A stretch of 64,000 nucleotides of DNA from Aquabacterium sp. NJ1 (GTDB lineage: Bacteria; Pseudomonadota; Gammaproteobacteria; Burkholderiales; Burkholderiaceae_C): positions 2,232,001 through 2,296,000 of the forward strand of contig NZ_JRKM01000001.1 of NCBI RefSeq assembly GCF_000768065.1, in the 5' to 3' direction. The notes beneath the pieces were generated by a model. That model had not been told where the DNA came from and searched no databases. It was given only the letters and a program-made list of their open reading frames with translations. Below, in pieces: positions 8,390 to 16,800 of the stretch. Every line of letters begins with the position of its first letter. Within the stretch, counting starts at the first letter, position 1. The position numbers and the translations under genes are program-made.

Positions 8390-9943
8390 ATGAAAAGCAG
8401 TACCCCCCTCTTCAAGCTCTCGGCCCTGGCCGTTGCCGTGGTCACCACGCTCACGCTCGTTGCCTGTGGCGGCGGCGGAGGCTCCAGCAGCAGCGCCAGT
8501 TCCGGTGGCACAGCGGGCACCAGCAGCTACAGCGGCTCGATCAGCGGCCTGGGCTCGATTGTCGTGAACGGGGTGCGTTTCAGCACAACGGGCGCCACGA
8601 CAGCCGACGAAGACAACCCTGATCAGCCCTTCACCAAGGCCTTTGGCCTGGGTACCACCGTGACGGTGACCGGTACGGTCAACAGCGACGGCGTCACCGG
8701 CACGGCCACCTCGGTCGTGGTGCATGGCGGCGTGCGTGGCCAGGTGACGGCGGTCGACGCGGTCAACAACACCTTCACCGTGGCGGGTCAGACCATCACC
8801 GTGGACAACAACACCGTGTTCGATGGCACGACGGCGGGCTTCGGCCTGAGCACCCTGGTGGCCAACACGACCTTCGTCGAGGTCTATGGCGTGTACGACA
8901 GCGCCACCGGCACCGTGAAGGCCTCTCGCGTGGAAGAGGAAACCAATGCGGGCGTGGCCGCACTGGGCTTTGCGGTGAAGGGCCTGATCAGCAACATCGA
9001 TACCAGCGCCCACACATTCGACCTGACGCTGCGTTCCGGTGTCGTGGCCCACGTGTCCTACACCTCGGACGCCAACGTCAAGCCCACCGGCACCACGCTG
9101 GTCAATGGCGCCGACGTGCGCATCCTGATGGACCAGGCCAATGCCAATGCCCTGGCAGCCGCCAGCAGTGGCACCGTCAACGTGACGGCCACCAAGGTGC
9201 TGGTCAAGCGCAACAAGCAGGCGGATGGCTCGGTCGCCAAGCTGCAAGGCGCCATCCTCACCATCAGCGGCGATCGCAACACCTGGACCATCGGCGACGC
9301 CACCATCGACGTGTCGCAAAGCCCCGAACTGGAAGGCGTGAACCTCGCCACCATTACCGCAGGCACGGTGGTGAAGGTCAAGGGCACCTTCGTCAATGGC
9401 GTGCTGGTGGCCAGGTCAATCGAGTCCGACGGCTTCGAACGCAGCCAGGCTGACGGCGGCGTCAAGCTGTATGGTGCCGTCAGCGCCGTGGACAGCACCA
9501 GCACCCCCAACACCTTCGTGGTGCAAGGCGTGACCGTGACGATGGGCGGCAGCACGATCGGCAGCCTGCCCGTGGCGGGCACCTATGTGGAAGTCCTCGC
9601 GCGCCCCGACAGCAATGGCGTGTTGACGGCCGTGCGCATCGGCACCCAGACCGGTGGCGAAGCACCGCGCAGCTTCGAGCTGTTCGGCACCGCCCCCTGC
9701 ACGGCTGGCCAGTCCGACCTGGCGGGCACGTTCACGCTGGCCCTGCGCGATGGCAGCCTGCCGGTGGACGGCAGCACGGCCACCTTCGACGTGGGCAGCC
9801 AGGTCGACATGACGGCCTCCAACACCACCGAGATGTGCGTGCTGGAAGTCAAGGGCTCGATGACCACGGTCAACAACGTGAAGACGCTCAAGGCCTCGGT
9901 GATCGAGGTGCTCAAGCGCGCTGCCAGCGTCTCCTTGCGCTGA
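8390..9943 (+). CDS. Lipoprotein with repeated DUF5666-like beta domains
   Basis: A 517-residue lipoprotein: signal MKSSTPLFKLSALAVAVV, lipobox LVAC, then GGGGGSSSS tether. The mature part is a series of ~65-75-residue beta modules with the pattern G-x-V-x-(A/S)-V-D-x-x-x-x-T-F-x-V-x-G-x-x-(V/I)-x-V (for example VTAVDAVNNTFTVAGQTI and VSAVDSTSTPNTFVVQGVTV). This is what DUF5666 proteins look like: small OB-like barrels on the cell surface or in the periplasm, of unknown function. The start at 8390 has GAGGA five bases upstream; an in-frame ATG at 8378 lacks one. Val, Thr and Gly dominate. A textbook terminator follows directly, so it is monocistronic. Confidence 0.85.
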   Translation: MKSSTPLFKLSALAVAVVTTLTLVACGGGGGSSSSASSGGTAGTSSYSGSISGLGSIVVNGVRFSTTGATTADEDNPDQPFTKAFGLGTTVTVTGTVNSDGVTGTATSVVVHGGVRGQVTAVDAVNNTFTVAGQTITVDNNTVFDGTTAGFGLSTLVANTTFVEVYGVYDSATGTVKASRVEEETNAGVAALGFAVKGLISNIDTSAHTFDLTLRSGVVAHVSYTSDANVKPTGTTLVNGADVRILMDQANANALAAASSGTVNVTATKVLVKRNKQADGSVAKLQGAILTISGDRNTWTIGDATIDVSQSPELEGVNLATITAGTVVKVKGTFVNGVLVARSIESDGFERSQADGGVKLYGAVSAVDSTSTPNTFVVQGVTVTMGGSTIGSLPVAGTYVEVLARPDSNGVLTAVRIGTQTGGEAPRSFELFGTAPCTAGQSDLAGTFTLALRDGSLPVDGSTATFDVGSQVDMTASNTTEMCVLEVKGSMTTVNNVKTLKASVIEVLKRAASVSLR

Positions 9944-9962
9944 ACCGCGTCACGCTGGATGC

Positions 9963-9988
9963 AAGGCCGCCTTCGGGCGGCCTTTTTC
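9963..9988 (+). terminator. Rho-independent terminator
   Basis: AAGGCCGCC, TTCG tetraloop, GGCGGCCTT running into TTTTT C TT. It starts 20 bases after the stop of the DUF5666-like lipoprotein gene. Stem, stable tetraloop and T tract are all textbook. Confidence 0.95.
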
Positions 9989-10063
9989 TTGCCGGCCGCG
10001 CCGAGCCTTTCAAGCTGTGGAATAGTGCGAGCTTCACCGATCACACTCGCCTGGAGCCCCCAC

Positions 10064-11182
10064 ATGAAGACCAAAGCCGCAGTCGCCTGGAAAGCCGGCG
10101 CCCCTTTGACCATTGAAGAACTCGATCTGCAAGGCCCGCGTGAAGGCGAAGTGCTCGTCGAGATCAAGGCCACCGGCATCTGCCACACCGATTACTACAC
10201 CCTCTCCGGCGCCGACCCTGAAGGCCTGTTCCCCGCCGTGCTCGGCCACGAAGGCGCCGGCGTGGTGGTCGATGTGGGCCCGGGCGTCAAATCCCTGCGC
10301 AAGAACGACCACGTCATCCCGCTGTACACGCCCGAATGCCGCGAGTGCAAGTTCTGCCTGAGCCGCAAGACCAACCTGTGCCAGAAGATCCGCGCCACGC
10401 AGGGCAAGGGCCTGATGCCCGATGGCAGCTCGCGCTTCTCGCTCAACGGCCAGCCCATCCTGCACTACATGGGCACCTCCACCTTCAGCAACTACATCGT
10501 GGTGCCCGAGATCGCCCTGGCCAAGGTGCGTGAAGACGCCCCCTTCGAGACCATCTGCTACATCGGCTGCGGCGTGACCACCGGCGTGGGCGCCGTGCTG
10601 TTCACCGCCAAGGTCGAGGCGGGCGCCAACGTGGTCGTGTTCGGCCTGGGCGGCATCGGCCTGAACGTGATCCAGGGCGCCAAGATGGTGGGCGCCGACA
10701 AGATCATCGGCGTGGACCTGAACCCGGACCGCGAAGCCATGGGCCGCGCGTTCGGCATGACCCACTTCCTCAACCCCAAGGACATCGAGGCCGCCGGCGG
10801 CAACATCGTGGACGCCATCGTGCAGCTGACCGATGGCGGCGCCGACTACAGCTTCGAGTGCATCGGCAACACCAAGGTGATGCGCCAGGCCCTGGAGTGC
10901 ACGCACAAGGGCTGGGGCCGCTCCATCATCATCGGCGTGGCCGAGGCCGGTGCCGAGATCGCCACGCGCCCCTTCCAGCTGGTCACCGGCCGCAAGTGGG
11001 AAGGCTCAGCCTTCGGTGGCGCACGCGGCCGCACCGACGTGCCCAAGATCGTGGACTGGTACATGGACGGCAAGCTCAAGATCGACAGCCTGATCACGCA
11101 CAAGCTGCGCCTGGACCAGATCAACGAGGGCTTTGACCTGATGAAGCGCGGCGAATCGATCCGCTCTGTTGTGGTGTATTGA
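10064..11182 (+). CDS. frmA: S-(hydroxymethyl)glutathione dehydrogenase (class III ADH)
   Basis: A 372-residue zinc alcohol dehydrogenase of class III. It oxidises S-hydroxymethylglutathione, the spontaneous formaldehyde-glutathione adduct, to S-formylglutathione with NAD+. Catalytic-zinc ligands are visible at Cys40 (GICHTDYYT) and His62 (LGHEGAG), and structural-zinc cysteines at 92, 95, 98 and 106 (CRECKFCLSRKTNLC). The Rossmann motif FGLGGIGLNVIQG and the C-terminal ITHKLRLDQINEGFDL are class III hallmarks. GGAG lies 10 bases before the ATG. fghA follows in the same direction after 109 bases, giving the complete two-step formaldehyde detoxification route; no FrmR repressor gene is beside it. 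Confidence 0.97.
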   Translation: MKTKAAVAWKAGAPLTIEELDLQGPREGEVLVEIKATGICHTDYYTLSGADPEGLFPAVLGHEGAGVVVDVGPGVKSLRKNDHVIPLYTPECRECKFCLSRKTNLCQKIRATQGKGLMPDGSSRFSLNGQPILHYMGTSTFSNYIVVPEIALAKVREDAPFETICYIGCGVTTGVGAVLFTAKVEAGANVVVFGLGGIGLNVIQGAKMVGADKIIGVDLNPDREAMGRAFGMTHFLNPKDIEAAGGNIVDAIVQLTDGGADYSFECIGNTKVMRQALECTHKGWGRSIIIGVAEAGAEIATRPFQLVTGRKWEGSAFGGARGRTDVPKIVDWYMDGKLKIDSLITHKLRLDQINEGFDLMKRGESIRSVVVY

Positions 11183-11183
11183 C

Positions 11184-11258
11184 CCACCCCCTACGCGCTG
11201 CGCGCGCCCCCTCAAGGGGGCAACGCCAGCAGCCCGGCCAAGCCGGATCTGCGGCGTT
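11184..11258. repeat. Two-hairpin intergenic element between frmA and fghA
   Basis: The gap between frmA and fghA holds a CCCCC-TCAA-GGGGG hairpin (11207-11220), preceded by a GC-alternating run TACGCGCTGCGCGCG, then a longer imperfect stem-loop (11222-11258: AACGCC and GCAG pairing with CTGC and GCGTT around an inner CGGC-CAA-GCCG). I recall similar CCCCCTCAAGGGGG elements as dispersed intergenic repeats in Comamonadaceae. Only this copy is in the window, so repeat status is inference. Confidence 0.5.
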
Positions 11259-11291
11259 CGCTTGGTTGAACCTGTCGTTGAAGGACCGTAC

Positions 11292-12146
11292 ATGACTCTG
11301 GAACTGATCAGCGCGCACGGCTGCTTTGGCGGCGTGCAGCGCTTTTATCGCCACGCCTCGGCGGCCATCGGCCTGCCCATGCAGTTCGGCGTGTACCTGC
11401 CGCCGCAGGCCCTGGAGCCTGGCGCCAAGGTGCCCGTGCTGTTCTACCTCGCGGGCCTGACCTGCAACGAAGAGACGTTCGCCATCAAGGCCGGCGCACA
11501 AGCGCACGCGGCGCGGCTGGGCCTGGCCATCGTCACGCCCGACACCAGCCCGCGCGGCGCCGAGATCGAAGGCGAAGCCGATGAATGGGACTTCGGCGTG
11601 GGCGCGGGCTTCTACCTCAACGCCACCCAAGCCCCATGGGACGCCAACTGGCAGATGGAAACCTACATCACGCAGGAGCTGCACGCGCTGGTCGAGCACC
11701 ACCTGCCGGTGGACATGGACCGTGTGGGCATCTTCGGCCACTCGATGGGTGGCCACGGCGCCTTGACGCTGGCCCTGCGCAACCCCGGCCTGTACCGCTC
11801 GGTATCGGCCTTTGCGCCCATTGCCGCGCCCTCACAGTGCCCTTGGGGCCACAAGGCCTTCACCGGCTACCTGGGGCCCGACCGCGGCCCATGGAGCGCA
11901 CACGACGCCAGCGCGCTGATGATCGAGTACCCCATGCCGCCGTATCCAGAAGGCATCCTCATCGACCAGGGCCTGGCCGACAAGTTCCTGCCCACGCAGC
12001 TGCACCCCGAGCAGTTCGAAGCGGCCTGCGCCCAGATCGGCCAGCCGCTCACCCTGCGTCGCCACGAGGGTTATGACCACGGCTATTACTTCATCCAGAG
12101 CTTCGTGGCCGACCACCTGGCCCACCACGCCCGCTGCCTGGCTTGA
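11292..12146 (+). CDS. fghA: S-formylglutathione hydrolase
   Basis: A 284-residue esterase-D family alpha/beta hydrolase. It hydrolyses S-formylglutathione to formate and glutathione, the second step after FrmA. Ser151 is the nucleophile in GIFGHSMGGHGAL, and the catalytic Asp (ILIDQGLADKFLP) and His (GYDHGYYF) follow in the usual order. The oxyanion-hole region FYLAGLTCNEETF is typical. Length and both ends match the family; the ATG at 11292 begins the standard MTLELIS start, with GAAGGA a few bases upstream. It is probably cotranscribed with frmA, although the two-hairpin element between them may lower downstream expression. Confidence 0.97.
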   Translation: MTLELISAHGCFGGVQRFYRHASAAIGLPMQFGVYLPPQALEPGAKVPVLFYLAGLTCNEETFAIKAGAQAHAARLGLAIVTPDTSPRGAEIEGEADEWDFGVGAGFYLNATQAPWDANWQMETYITQELHALVEHHLPVDMDRVGIFGHSMGGHGALTLALRNPGLYRSVSAFAPIAAPSQCPWGHKAFTGYLGPDRGPWSAHDASALMIEYPMPPYPEGILIDQGLADKFLPTQLHPEQFEAACAQIGQPLTLRRHEGYDHGYYFIQSFVADHLAHHARCLA

Positions 12147-12159
12147 TCGGGCGCCAATC

Positions 12160-13809
12160 TCAGAAGCGCAGGCCGATCGAGGCCCAGACGCGCGGCTGGC
12201 GGTCCACCGTGTCGGACTGCGGGGCGCCGCCGCGATCACGCCAGGCCAGGCTGACATCCACACTCCAGCGGCCTTGTGAGGCACGCACGCCGATGCCGGC
12301 GCCGCTGATGCTGCGGCCACGGTCGCCATCGGCCCAGGGATGGCGGTTGATCGTGACGCCGCCGGCATCGTAGAAGACATAGGGCACGGCCGGGCCCACG
12401 GTGTAGCGGGCTTCGAGCTGGGCCAGCCAGCCCTCGTCGCCAAAGCCTTCACCACCGGGGTAGGCGCGCACACCTGATACGCCGCCCACGCCAAAGTCTT
12501 CCGAAGAGTCGAGGTTCTTGCCCGCCCACTGCGCCGACACACGGCCATACAGGCTCAGGTTCGGCAGCGCCGTGGCCTGCACCCGGGCGAGGTCCAGGTT
12601 CCATTTGTCAAAGCTGCCGCGGCCATGGGCCGTCACGGCATCGCTGGCCTGCAAGGCGGCATCCAGGTGCAAGCGGCCGTTCGCATAAGCCAGGCTGCCA
12701 TAACTGAGGCCACCGCCGCCCAGGCCATCACGCACGTCGAACTGCATCGAGATGGGCAGGGACTGGCTTTGTTTGTCGTTGTGCATATCGGCCGCGCCTT
12801 GCTGGTCCTTCAAGGACTTGTACTGGTAGCTGAGCCCCACGGTGACATTGGCCTGCTGCGAGCGCAGCCAGGGGTAGGTCACGCCCACGGACGTGATGTC
12901 GGCCGAGCCGGTGGCCTCCAGGGCGGCGAACTGCTGGCCCAGCTCGTAGTAGGTGTGCGCATGGCTGATCTGCCCGCGCAAGCCGGAGGTGCCCAGCGGC
13001 AGGCTGTAGCCCAGCTGGCCCAGCCATTGCCCGGCATCGCTGTAGGTGCTGCGCAGCGTGAACTGGTCGCCGAACAGGAAGGGGCTGTCGAACTGCAGGT
13101 TCAGCCGTGCGCGGTACTCGCCCGTGTAGCGGTTGCCCTGGTTGTCCAGGCCGACCTCGCCCGACCAGCGCCGCTCGGTGGAGACCGGCACGACCAGGTC
13201 GCCCGTCCCGACGCTCTGGCCCGGGCGCATGATCGGCGCCGCCACCAGGCCGGGCTGGTCGGACAGGATGAGCGTGGCGCGCTCCAGCGAGGCCGCGTCG
13301 ATCACGGCGCCAGGCTGCAGAGCACGGAGGAAGCCTTGCGCGGCCGCCGCCAGACGGGCATCACCCGTGGCGCGGATCTGGCCATAACGACCTTCGACGA
13401 TCGCGATGGTGACTTGCCCATCGGCCAGCGCTTGAGCCGGCAGGTAGGCGCGCGCAAAGGGGTAGCCCTGGCCGCGGTAGTACGCCGAGATGCGCTGCGC
13501 CAGCGCTTGCAGCCCGGCCAGGTCATAACGTTGCCCCCGCACCTCGCCCAGCACGCTGGACAACTGCTCGCTGGTGAAAACCGTGTGCCCTTCGAAGCGC
13601 ACGGCCTCCAGGACCACGGTCTGGCCACCGGGCAAGGCCGCATCGGGGGCGGGCGGCGTGATCGTCAGCCCTTGGGCAGGGCGAGGCGGCGTGGGTGCGG
13701 CACGTTCCTGCTGAAGCAGGCGGCCCGCGTCGGGCAGGGTCTGAGCCTGTGCGCTCAAGGCGGCCGTGGCCAGAGCCAAGAACCAGGTGCAAGGACGGAT
13801 GGCGATCAT
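12160..13809 (-). CDS. Two-partner secretion outer-membrane transporter (ShlB/FhaC type)
   Basis: A 549-residue TpsB protein. Signal peptide MIAIRPCTWFLALATAALSAQA, then a Pro-rich linker, POTRA modules (~65-145, VLEAVRFEGHTVFTSEQL and YYRGQGYPFARAYLP) that recognise the partner in the periplasm, and a C-terminal 16-strand barrel from about residue 200. The conserved VRAYP (in GVSGVRAYPGGEGFGDEG) corresponds to the VRGY tetrad of the Omp85/TpsB barrel, and the protein ends in the aromatic ASIGLRF expected for barrel insertion. It lies 72 bases downstream of tpsA on the same strand and must export that adhesin. The first barrel strands carry the typical WSGEVGLDNQGNRYTGEYR. Confidence 0.95.
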   Translation of the reverse strand: MIAIRPCTWFLALATAALSAQAQTLPDAGRLLQQERAAPTPPRPAQGLTITPPAPDAALPGGQTVVLEAVRFEGHTVFTSEQLSSVLGEVRGQRYDLAGLQALAQRISAYYRGQGYPFARAYLPAQALADGQVTIAIVEGRYGQIRATGDARLAAAAQGFLRALQPGAVIDAASLERATLILSDQPGLVAAPIMRPGQSVGTGDLVVPVSTERRWSGEVGLDNQGNRYTGEYRARLNLQFDSPFLFGDQFTLRSTYSDAGQWLGQLGYSLPLGTSGLRGQISHAHTYYELGQQFAALEATGSADITSVGVTYPWLRSQQANVTVGLSYQYKSLKDQQGAADMHNDKQSQSLPISMQFDVRDGLGGGGLSYGSLAYANGRLHLDAALQASDAVTAHGRGSFDKWNLDLARVQATALPNLSLYGRVSAQWAGKNLDSSEDFGVGGVSGVRAYPGGEGFGDEGWLAQLEARYTVGPAVPYVFYDAGGVTINRHPWADGDRGRSISGAGIGVRASQGRWSVDVSLAWRDRGGAPQSDTVDRQPRVWASIGLRF

Positions 13810-13881
13810 GACAAAGCTCTCTGCGTGATGGTGGCAAACGGGCAGGTGCCCCGTGGATCAGGACGAACTGGTCCGAACCGG

Positions 13882-16800
13882 TCAGCGGCGGGGCGTCGGC
13901 AAGGCGGCGTACGCGGCGGGTTGCCGGATGCCGCCGTTGACGACAAACACGCGCATGAAGCCCTGGCGATCGGGGCCCGCGCCCGCTGCCGATGAAGCAA
14001 GCGACGCGGACGGATCCTCGGCGACCACGTCGACGAAGGTCAGGCCCTGGCTGCCTTGGGAGCCGTTGTCGCGCCGCATCCCGCCCGCACTGCCCAGTTG
14101 CGTGGTCGAGCCTGGCGTCCCCACCGCGGTGCCGGCCTCGGGCAGGCTCGGTGGCATCGGCGTGTTCAGCGCCTGCACGACGGGCCAGCGCCAGGCTTCG
14201 GTCACCGCAGCGCCTGCGGGGGTGTTGGCGTCCACGCCCACCGTGCGGATGAGGAAGGTGCCGCCTACAAAGCTGATCTCATAGTTGTCGTTGAGCGCGC
14301 TGGTCAAGGTGCCTTGCGTGATGGCGTAAGAGCCCGCGCCTTCGCCGGGCTCGCGCACCAGCGCCCCCACCAGGCTGTCGCCCGTCAGCAAGCCACATGG
14401 GCCGCTGGCGGCACCACAGTCGCTCGTGTAGCCCAGCACCGGGTCCGCCTGGCCCAGCAGCTTGCTCTGGTTCTGTGCCCCCACCGAGACGGGGCGGCGC
14501 GAGATCGTCAGCGTGCCGTTGCTGGCCGTGACGACGTAGTTGCTGTTGCTCAGCGCCGAGGCGTCGATGGTGTAGCTGCCCACGTTCTCGCCGGCCGTGC
14601 GCGTCAGGGCCCCGCTCAGGCTGTCACCGGACAGCAAGCCACCACTGGTCACCGTGTAGCTCAGGCCCGGGTCGCTGTCGCCGTACACCTTGGACTGGTT
14701 GTCCGCCGTGATGCTGATCGGCCGCGCATCGATCGTCAGCGTGCCGTTGCTGGCCGTGACGACGTAGTTGCGGTTGTTCAGCGCCGAAGCGTCGATGGTG
14801 TAGCTGCCCACATTCTCGCCGGCCGTGCGCGTCAGGGCCCCGCTCAGGCTGTCACCGGACAGCAAGCCACCACTGGTCACCGTGTAGCTCAGGCCCGGGT
14901 CGCTGTCGCCGTACACCTTGGACTGGTTGTCTGCCGTGATGCTGATCGGCCGCGCATCGATCGTCAGGCCATTTGGTGCCGTGCGTGTGCCGCTCAGGTC
15001 ATAGCCGTTCTGGGTGGAGTACAGCGCCAGGGTATAGGTGCCGGCATCCACGGCGTTGCCCGCTGTGCCGCCCAACAGGATCTTGCTGGCGTCCGCGCTG
15101 CCGCTGACGGTGTAGCCCGCGCCACCGCTGTAGACCTGCTGGTCGTAGGTCTTCGTCGCATCGCTCACGGAGCTCACGGTCAAGGGCGTCAGGAAGGCGC
15201 GCAACAGCGGGTAGCTGTCACCTTCGTACAGGCGCCAGACCTTGCCGGTGCCGCCCGCATCGTCGATGTCCCAGCCGGTGAAGGTGGCGAGCTGGCGCAT
15301 CTCTGCGGCCGTCTTGCCCGTGCCCCCGAACGACGTCGCGGGGCCGGCCGTCTCGTTGTTCCAGAAGCTGTTGATCACCGGGGCGCTGGCGTCCAGCGAG
15401 CTGCCGCCCACCAGCGCCTTGCCCGCCGAGGTACCGGTCACGGGGCTGACGCTGTAGCTGTTCTCAATGCTGCTGAGGTACTGGTGTGCCCCGACCAGCC
15501 CACCCACTTGCCCGGCATTACCCTGAAGGCTGTGCACCGTGCCCGACGAATAGCTGTTGAGGATCTGGCTGTGATCCAGATTCAGGCCCACGAGCCCACC
15601 CATGATGTTGCCCCCCGTGACCGAGGCGCTCGAGTACGAGCCACTGATGACGCTGTATTGCTCGTTGCGCGCGATCAGCCCGCCCACATACAGGCTGGTG
15701 CCCGGCCCGGTGACCGAGCCCTCCGCGTACGCATTGCTCACCGTGCCCTGCACGTTGAAGCCGATCAGCCCACCCAGCCAGTTGGAGCCGTTGACCCCGA
15801 CGACGTTGCCGGAGAAGTAGCTGTTGCTCACCGTGGTGCCATTGGCATAGCCGATCAGCCCGCCGCAGTAGTTGCCGCAGGTGACCGACGCGGTGCTCAA
15901 CCCGAGGTTGCTGATGGCCGCATTCGTCGTTTGGGCGAACAGCCCGCCAGCGAAGTTCTGAGCCAGGTAGACCGACAGGTTGCTGACCACATGCCCCTGC
16001 CCGTCGAGGGTGCCGGTGAAGTTATCCATGGGCGCGAAGCTGCCCGCGAAGTTACCCGAGGCATTGGCCCCGGTTCCGCGCCACAGCTCGCTCTGGTTGT
16101 TCAGGTCGCCACTGAAGCTCACGTCCTGACGCAGCTTGTAGCTCGCCCCCTGGTCCAGCGTCATCAGTTGCAGCTGGTGGGCATTGCCGATGCTGTGGGC
16201 CCACTCCATGCGCAGGAAGGGGCGGGTCTGCCCTTCGCGGATGTACCAGGTTTGGCCGAAATCAAAGCCGCTGTAGCTGGCCTGACTGTAGGCATCGATG
16301 CTGCCGGTGCTGCTGTGCAGGCCCGTGGCTGTCGACACGCCCGAGCCACCGCTGGCCAGCGTCGTGCTGTCGATGTCCCAGTAGCTGTCCGTGATCACAC
16401 CGCCGTTGGCCCCGACCAGGCCGCCTCGGTTGTTGTTGAACACATTCATGTTGCCCGTGGCATAACTGCGCGCGATGCTGCCGACGTTGACGCCCACGAG
16501 CCCGCCGAAATTGTCCTGGCTGGCGTACTCGCTCAGGCTCACGGTGCTGTAGGCATCGGCGATCGCCCCCTCGTTGACCCCGACCAGGCCGCCCAGGCGG
16601 TTGCCGCCTCGCACCGTGCCGCTGGCGTAGCTCTCCTGCACGGTGCCGGTGGCGAAGTTGTCGCCGGCCAGGGCGCCCGCATGGGTGCCGCCGCTCACGT
16701 CCGCGCGCTCGACGTAGCTGCGGCTCACGAGGCCGCCGTTGGCGCCGACCAGTGCCCCCACCCGTGCGTTACCCCGGATGGTCGCATTCTCGAGCCCCAC

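Noticed and set aside
14503..14958. Tandem repeats as a CRISPR array
   Set aside because: Units are 228 bp, coding and contiguous with no spacers.
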